A stretch of 64,000 bases of DNA from Corynebacterium sp. J010B-136. GTDB taxonomy: Bacteria > Actinomycetota > Actinomycetes > Mycobacteriales > Mycobacteriaceae. The notes beneath the pieces were generated by a model. That model was not told the origin of the DNA. It made no database searches and worked only from the letters and a program-made list of their open reading frames with translations. Each line of letters opens with the position of its first letter. The stretch's first letter is position 1. A program made the position numbers and the translations under genes. Location: contig NZ_PUGE01000004.1 in the NCBI RefSeq assembly GCF_002967075.1, positions 240,724 to 304,723 on the forward strand. The letters are read 5' to 3'. Positions 60,324 through 64,000 of this stretch are shown here, in pieces.

Positions 60324-61259
60324 CTAGTCGCGGATGTCTTCGAACAGAACGGTGGAGACATAACGCTCACCGAAGTCTGGGGCAACTACGACGATGGTCT
60401 TGCCCTTGTACTCATCACGAGCCGCGAGCTTAAGTGCTGCAGAAACGTTAGCGCCGGAGGAGATACCAACCAAAAGGCCTTCATCGGTAGCAAGCTTACG
60501 AGCCAAAGCGATGGACTCTTCGTTGGTTGCGGTGATAACTTCGTCCAGCAATTCACGATCCAGAACCTCTGGGATGAAGTTTGCGCCCAAGCCCTGAATC
60601 TTGTGTGGGCCAGCCTTGCCCTCGGTCAAGATTGGGGAGTCTGCAGGCTCAACTGCAACCAGGTGAAGATCCGCATTCTTTTCCTTCAAGTAGCGACCAG
60701 CACCGGTGACGGTGCCGCCGGTGCCTACACCAGCTACGAATGCGTCAACCTTTTGTCCGGAGTCTTCCCAGATCTCTACACCGGTGGTCTCGTAGTGGAT
60801 CTTGGCGTTTGCCTCGTTGGAGAACTGACGAGCCAGAACTGCGTTTTCCTGCTGTGCCAAGATTTCATTCGCCTTGTCGACTGCACCCTGCATGCCAGCT
60901 GCACCTGGGGTCAGGACGATTTCTGCACCGTATGCGCGAAGCAGAACGCGACGCTCAGCGGACATGGTCTCTGGCATGGTCAAGATGACCTTGTAGCCAC
61001 GAGCTGCGCCGACAAGTGCCAGTGCAATACCGGTGTTGCCGGAGGTTGCCTCCACGACAGTTCCGCCAGGCTTGAGCTCACCGGATGCTTCAGCAGCGTC
61101 GATGATTGCCTTACCGATGCGGTCTTTGACGGAGTTTGCTGGGTTGAAAGATTCCACCTTGACCAGCACCTCTGCGCCGAGGTCCTTGGTCAGGTTGTTG
61201 AGTCGAACCAGTGGGGTTCCACCGATGGTGTCAAGAATTGAATCGTGAATCTTAGCCAT
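60324..61259 (-). CDS. cysK: Cysteine synthase A (O-acetylserine sulfhydrylase)
   Basis: A 311-residue PLP enzyme that joins sulfide to O-acetylserine to give cysteine. The PLP lysine is in NPANSVKDRIGKAII. Substrate and phosphate loops are EATSGNTGIALAL and VGTGGTVTGAGRYLK, and C-terminal GLLVGISSGANVSAALKLA is also typical. AGGAGG lies 8 nt before ATG 61259. The upstream part of the frame (from 61319) has no family similarity. A possible McbR-like half site (TAGAC) lies in the leader at about 61278. Cysteine feeds mycothiol, whose last enzyme MshD is encoded at 40.8 kb. Confidence 0.96.
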   Translation of the reverse strand: MAKIHDSILDTIGGTPLVRLNNLTKDLGAEVLVKVESFNPANSVKDRIGKAIIDAAEASGELKPGGTVVEATSGNTGIALALVGAARGYKVILTMPETMSAERRVLLRAYGAEIVLTPGAAGMQGAVDKANEILAQQENAVLARQFSNEANAKIHYETTGVEIWEDSGQKVDAFVAGVGTGGTVTGAGRYLKEKNADLHLVAVEPADSPILTEGKAGPHKIQGLGANFIPEVLDRELLDEVITATNEESIALARKLATDEGLLVGISSGANVSAALKLAARDEYKGKTIVVVAPDFGERYVSTVLFEDIRD

Positions 61260-61555
61260 GAAATGGCCTCCTCTTAATAGACAACTTTGTTGGTTTATCG
61301 TTAGTGTACACCACAACACTAGACCGGGCGGTATATATATTCTAGACCGACAGGTTGAGGGCTTTGTCGAGTTTGACTCGTTATCGCAGGAAGCGGGTGC
61401 ACCTGATTGGGTGTCCCTAGAATCATGGAGGACATTGTGAGCCAGATTGGAGTTTCCGTAATGATTTGGGTTAGGATTACCCCCGAATAACGGTTAAACT
61501 GTGGATAACCGTGTTGGAATACCCCCGTTTTACGGGCTTTAAGGAGTTTGGGTTA
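61260..61555. promoter_or_regulatory. cysK-ramA intergenic region with RamA-type sites
   Basis: 296 bp between divergent genes. Direct repeats CTAGACCG occur at 61319-61326 and about 61343-61350 around TATATATAT, a possible cysK promoter region. Two ACCCCCG elements (61479-61485 and 61521-61527) fit the remembered RamA motif (A, 4-6 C, then A/G/T) and sit just before ramA, consistent with autoregulation. TAGAC-N6-GT near 61278 is a weak McbR-like match. Confidence 0.45.
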
Positions 61556-62395
61556 ATGGACTCGCATCGGATCAAAGACGACGATGAAGCCGTCCGCACC
61601 GCGCTGTCTTCTCTGAAGACTGCTACTGGCATTCCGGTCACGATGTACGGAACTCTGTTGCCGGATAATCGCCTGCAGATTACGCAGTGGGTTGGCTTGC
61701 GCACTCCGGCGCTGCAGAATCTCATCATTGAACCAGGTTCTGGTGTCGGTGGGCGTGTGGTTTCGACGCGACGTGCTGTCGGCGTTTCTGATTACATTCG
61801 TGCGAACACGATCTCTCATGAAAACGACCGTTATATCCAGGATGAAGGTCTGCACTCTATTGTTGCCGTGCCAGTCATCGTCCAGCGAGAAATTCGCGGC
61901 GTTATTTATGTTGGTGTTCACTCTCCAGTGCGCTTAGGTGACAAGGTGATTGAAGAAGTCACTATGACTGCACGCAGTCTGGAGCAAGACTTAGCGGTTA
62001 ACTCTGCTCTTCGTCGCACTGACGGCAACAAGGCTGGCGCTGGCCGCGGGCACGTTATGAACGGTGCTGAATGGGAGCAGGTTCGTTCCACTCACTCAAA
62101 GTTGCGCATGCTTGCTAACCGTGTTGAAGACGAGTCTTTGCGCAAGGAACTAGAAGCACTGTGCGATCAGATGGTCTCTCCAGTGCGAGTAAAGCAGTCC
62201 ACGAAACTGTCTGCCCGTGAATTGGATGTTCTTAGCTGTGTAGCTTTGGGACATACCAATGTGGAAGCAGCAGAAGAGATGGGCATCGGTGCTGAAACCG
62301 TGAAATCCTATCTTCGTTCGGTAATGCGCAAGCTCGGGGCACACACTCGCTACGAGGCTGTGAACGCTGCGCGCCGGATTGGTGCTTTGCCGTAA
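61556..62395 (+). CDS. ramA: Carbon-metabolism master regulator RamA (GAF-LuxR type)
   Basis: A 279-residue LuxR-type regulator with an N-terminal GAF-like domain. [71 protein letters not shown] and [35 protein letters not shown] agree closely with remembered C. glutamicum RamA. The C-terminal HTH ([64 protein letters not shown]) is nearly identical to it. RamA controls acetate, ethanol and other carbon genes. ATG 61556 has AAGGAG 9 nt upstream. Two ACCCCCG sites in its leader suggest autoregulation. murA starts 11 bp after the stop. Confidence 0.95.
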   Translation: MDSHRIKDDDEAVRTALSSLKTATGIPVTMYGTLLPDNRLQITQWVGLRTPALQNLIIEPGSGVGGRVVSTRRAVGVSDYIRANTISHENDRYIQDEGLHSIVAVPVIVQREIRGVIYVGVHSPVRLGDKVIEEVTMTARSLEQDLAVNSALRRTDGNKAGAGRGHVMNGAEWEQVRSTHSKLRMLANRVEDESLRKELEALCDQMVSPVRVKQSTKLSARELDVLSCVALGHTNVEAAEEMGIGAETVKSYLRSVMRKLGAHTRYEAVNAARRIGALP

Positions 62396-62406
62396 GATGG
62401 TTAGGC

Positions 62407-63675
62407 GTGAAAGATCTATTTAAAGTTTCCGGTGGAGCGCGCCTGCAAGGCGCTGTGAAAGTTGACGGCGCCAAGAACTCAGTTCTAAAACTGATGGCTG
62501 CTGCATTGCTCGCTGAAGGATCTACAACGCTGACTAATTGCCCAGAGATCCTCGATGTCCCTTTGATGCAAAAGGTGCTCGAGGGCCTGGGCTGTTCTGT
62601 TGTTATCGACGGTACAACCGTCACTATTGATACCCCAGCCGTACCAAGCAGCGATGCGGACTTTGATGCAGTGCGTCAATTCCGCGCATCTGTTTGTGTC
62701 CTCGGTCCGTTGACTGCACGCTGTGGCAAAGCCCGCGTAGCACTTCCTGGTGGGGACGCCATTGGTTCGCGTCCTTTAGATATGCACCAGTCGGGACTGG
62801 AAAAGCTGGGCGCAACTACTCATATAGAACACGGCGCAGTTGTAACTGAAGCTGCTGAGCTAGTTGGCGCCAATATCAAGTTGGATTTTCCTTCAGTTGG
62901 AGCGACCGAGAACATCTTGACCGCTGCAGTGCTGGCCAAAGGCACCACCGTGCTAGACAACGCTGCCCGCGAGCCAGAAATTGTTGACCTCTGCAGCATG
63001 CTCCTAGAAATGGGCGCAGATATCTCGGGTGCAGGAACATCAACCATCACCATTAATGGTGTGGAAAAGCTAAGCCCTACTAACCATGAAGTTATTGGCG
63101 ACCGCATTGTTGCGGGTACATGGGCTTATGCTGCCGTGATGACTCAAGGAGATATCACTGTTAGCGGTATTGCTCCACGACACTTGCATCTACCACTATC
63201 TAAGTTGCGTTCCGCAGGTGCAGACATTGAGACCTACGAGAACGGTTTCCGCGTACGCATGAATGAACGTCCAAAGTCTGTTGATTACCAAACTCTGCCT
63301 TTCCCAGGTTTCCCAACTGACTTGCAACCCATGGCGATTGGCCTTTCGGCTATCGCGGATGGAACAGCCGTCATTACCGAGAATGTCTTTGAGTCTCGAT
63401 TCCGCTTCGTAGATGAGATGCTTCGCCTCGGGGCCGATGCGCAAGTAGATGGACACCACGTTGTTATTCGTGGACAAGAAAAGCTTTCCTCTACAGACGT
63501 CTGGTCTTCTGACATTCGAGCAGGCGCAGGTTTAGTGTTGTCCGCCTTCTGTGCAGATGAACAAACCACAGTGCACGATGTCTTCCACATTGACCGCGGA
63601 TATCCGCACTTTGTAGAAAACCTTCAGGCTTTAGGCGCCACAATTGAGCGCGGCCAGGAAGAAACCAACCAATAA
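62407..63675 (+). CDS. murA: UDP-GlcNAc 1-carboxyvinyltransferase MurA, Asp active-site variant
   Basis: A 422-residue enolpyruvyl transferase that starts peptidoglycan precursor synthesis. The fold is two inside-out barrels: [49 protein letters not shown]-like [10 protein letters not shown]. The active-site loop reads [15 protein letters not shown] where most bacteria have GGCAIG. The Cys that fosfomycin alkylates is thus Asp, as in mycobacteria. GTG 62407 starts the conserved N-terminus. It lies directly after ramA and before an rRNA operon leader. Confidence 0.93.
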   Translation: MKDLFKVSGGARLQGAVKVDGAKNSVLKLMAAALLAEGSTTLTNCPEILDVPLMQKVLEGLGCSVVIDGTTVTIDTPAVPSSDADFDAVRQFRASVCVLGPLTARCGKARVALPGGDAIGSRPLDMHQSGLEKLGATTHIEHGAVVTEAAELVGANIKLDFPSVGATENILTAAVLAKGTTVLDNAAREPEIVDLCSMLLEMGADISGAGTSTITINGVEKLSPTNHEVIGDRIVAGTWAYAAVMTQGDITVSGIAPRHLHLPLSKLRSAGADIETYENGFRVRMNERPKSVDYQTLPFPGFPTDLQPMAIGLSAIADGTAVITENVFESRFRFVDEMLRLGADAQVDGHHVVIRGQEKLSSTDVWSSDIRAGAGLVLSAFCADEQTTVHDVFHIDRGYPHFVENLQALGATIERGQEETNQ

Positions 63676-63696
63676 CTTCATCTTGATTCAAAACAG

Positions 63697-63740
63697 TCCC
63701 CAGAGTAATTCACATTTATGTGTGTTTACCTGGGGATTTG
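63697..63740 (+). terminator. Terminator after murA
   Basis: TCCCCAG (63697-63703) pairs with CTGGGGA (63730-63736), with an inner CACA/TGTG hairpin, followed by TTTG. It lies 21 bp after the murA stop. Confidence 0.7.
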
Positions 63741-64000
63741 TGTTGGTTCGTGTGGGTGTGTAACTTTATGTGAGTCAGCGAGACCGACAACGCCCCGCAC
63801 AGAACATCAAGTTCTGGTGAGAATGGCGGTAGGAAAACAGCCGCTGGCAAAGAACAAAAAGTAATTTTTGACTTTCCATTCACATGTTCTGTGGCGCATC
63901 TTGGATGTGGTGTGCAGTGTGTGGTGTGGTTGTTGTCTGAGAACTCAATAGTGTACCAATGTACTAGATTTTATATTTTTGTCTGTGTTGTGTGGATGAG
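63741..64000 (+). promoter_or_regulatory. rRNA operon promoter and leader region (operon outside window)
   Basis: The window ends in sequence typical of an actinobacterial rrn leader. GAGAACTCAATAGTG (63940-63954) resembles the boxA region that precedes 16S rRNA. TTGACT (63868-63873) is a possible -35. No 16S rRNA sequence is reached. The part 63741-63860 shows nothing else I can name. Confidence 0.6.

Noticed and set aside
61258..61440. 60-codon frame upstream of ramA
   Set aside because: It begins inside the cysK start region on the opposite strand, has no convincing ribosome-binding site and no similarity.

Overview
The window is a chromosomal segment of a Corynebacterium-type actinobacterium. 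Evidence: a RamA-type GAF/LuxR regulator, a ThrE-type exporter, mycothiol synthase (MshD), a PhoR/PhoS pair, a DtxR-type operator, many leaderless starts and a MurA with Asp in place of the active-site Cys. Gene content and order (poxB, phoRS, purDBC, nucH, purSQL, purFM, pst, phoU, cat, cysEK, ramA, murA) resemble the thrE-to-ramA part of the C. glutamicum chromosome as I remember it. The stretch from the SCP-like gene through purF, purM, DUF3073, YgfZ, PabC and nitrobindin to MshD also resembles the Rv0807-Rv0819 order of M. tuberculosis. The species cannot be named from the sequence alone.

Layout. 1-1291: 5' part of thrE (minus) and tRNA-Thr. 1.3-4.0 kb: a decayed reading frame and a drug-efflux pump plus TetR operon with a palindromic operator. 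4.1-8.2 kb: pyruvate:quinone oxidoreductase, a UMF1-type transporter and a TipA-like MerR regulator. 8.3-10.7 kb: PhoR/PhoS phosphate two-component system. 10.7-17.2 kb: HIT hydrolase, purD, purB, purC, oligopeptidase B. 17.2-20.1 kb: DUF2334 protein, an orphan iron-siderophore lipoprotein under a DtxR box, and a 13E12/HNH protein. 20.3-27.0 kb: large secreted nuclease and purSQL. 27.1-32.5 kb: PepSY protein, TPP enzyme, tandem tiny secreted proteins (one interrupted), a hemolysin III/PAQR protein, a double-hotdog thioesterase and an SCP-like protein. 32.6-41.8 kb: purF, purM, DUF3073, YgfZ, PabC, nitrobindin, lipid kinase, LmeA-like protein, MshD. 42-47 kb: pstSCAB with a PhoR-box candidate, then convergent phoU. 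47-50 kb: dusB and a CoA-transferase. 50.1-52.5 kb: tRNA-Lys, cytochrome P450, membrane protein, SnoaL-like protein. 52.5-55.7 kb: a five-gene alkylation-repair cassette with an embedded ECF sigma factor. 55.7-59.6 kb: CsoR, two tRNA pairs flanking a secreted vWA protein, and tandem small GNATs. 59.6-64 kb: cysE, cysK, ramA, murA and the start of an rRNA operon leader.

Functional themes. Seven genes cover most of de novo purine synthesis (purF, D, S, Q, L, M, C, B; purE/K/N/H are outside). Sensing (PhoRS), uptake (PstSCAB), feedback (PhoU) and scavenging (NucH) of phosphate are all here. Many genes have a -10 box ending 6-7 nt before the start codon and no Shine-Dalgarno sequence, so leaderless translation is predicted for about sixteen of them. 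The most unusual unit is the ogt-sigma-ogt-tag-alkA cassette, which has the organisation of a sigma-factor-controlled alkylation response. No CRISPR array, insertion sequence or prophage was recognised.
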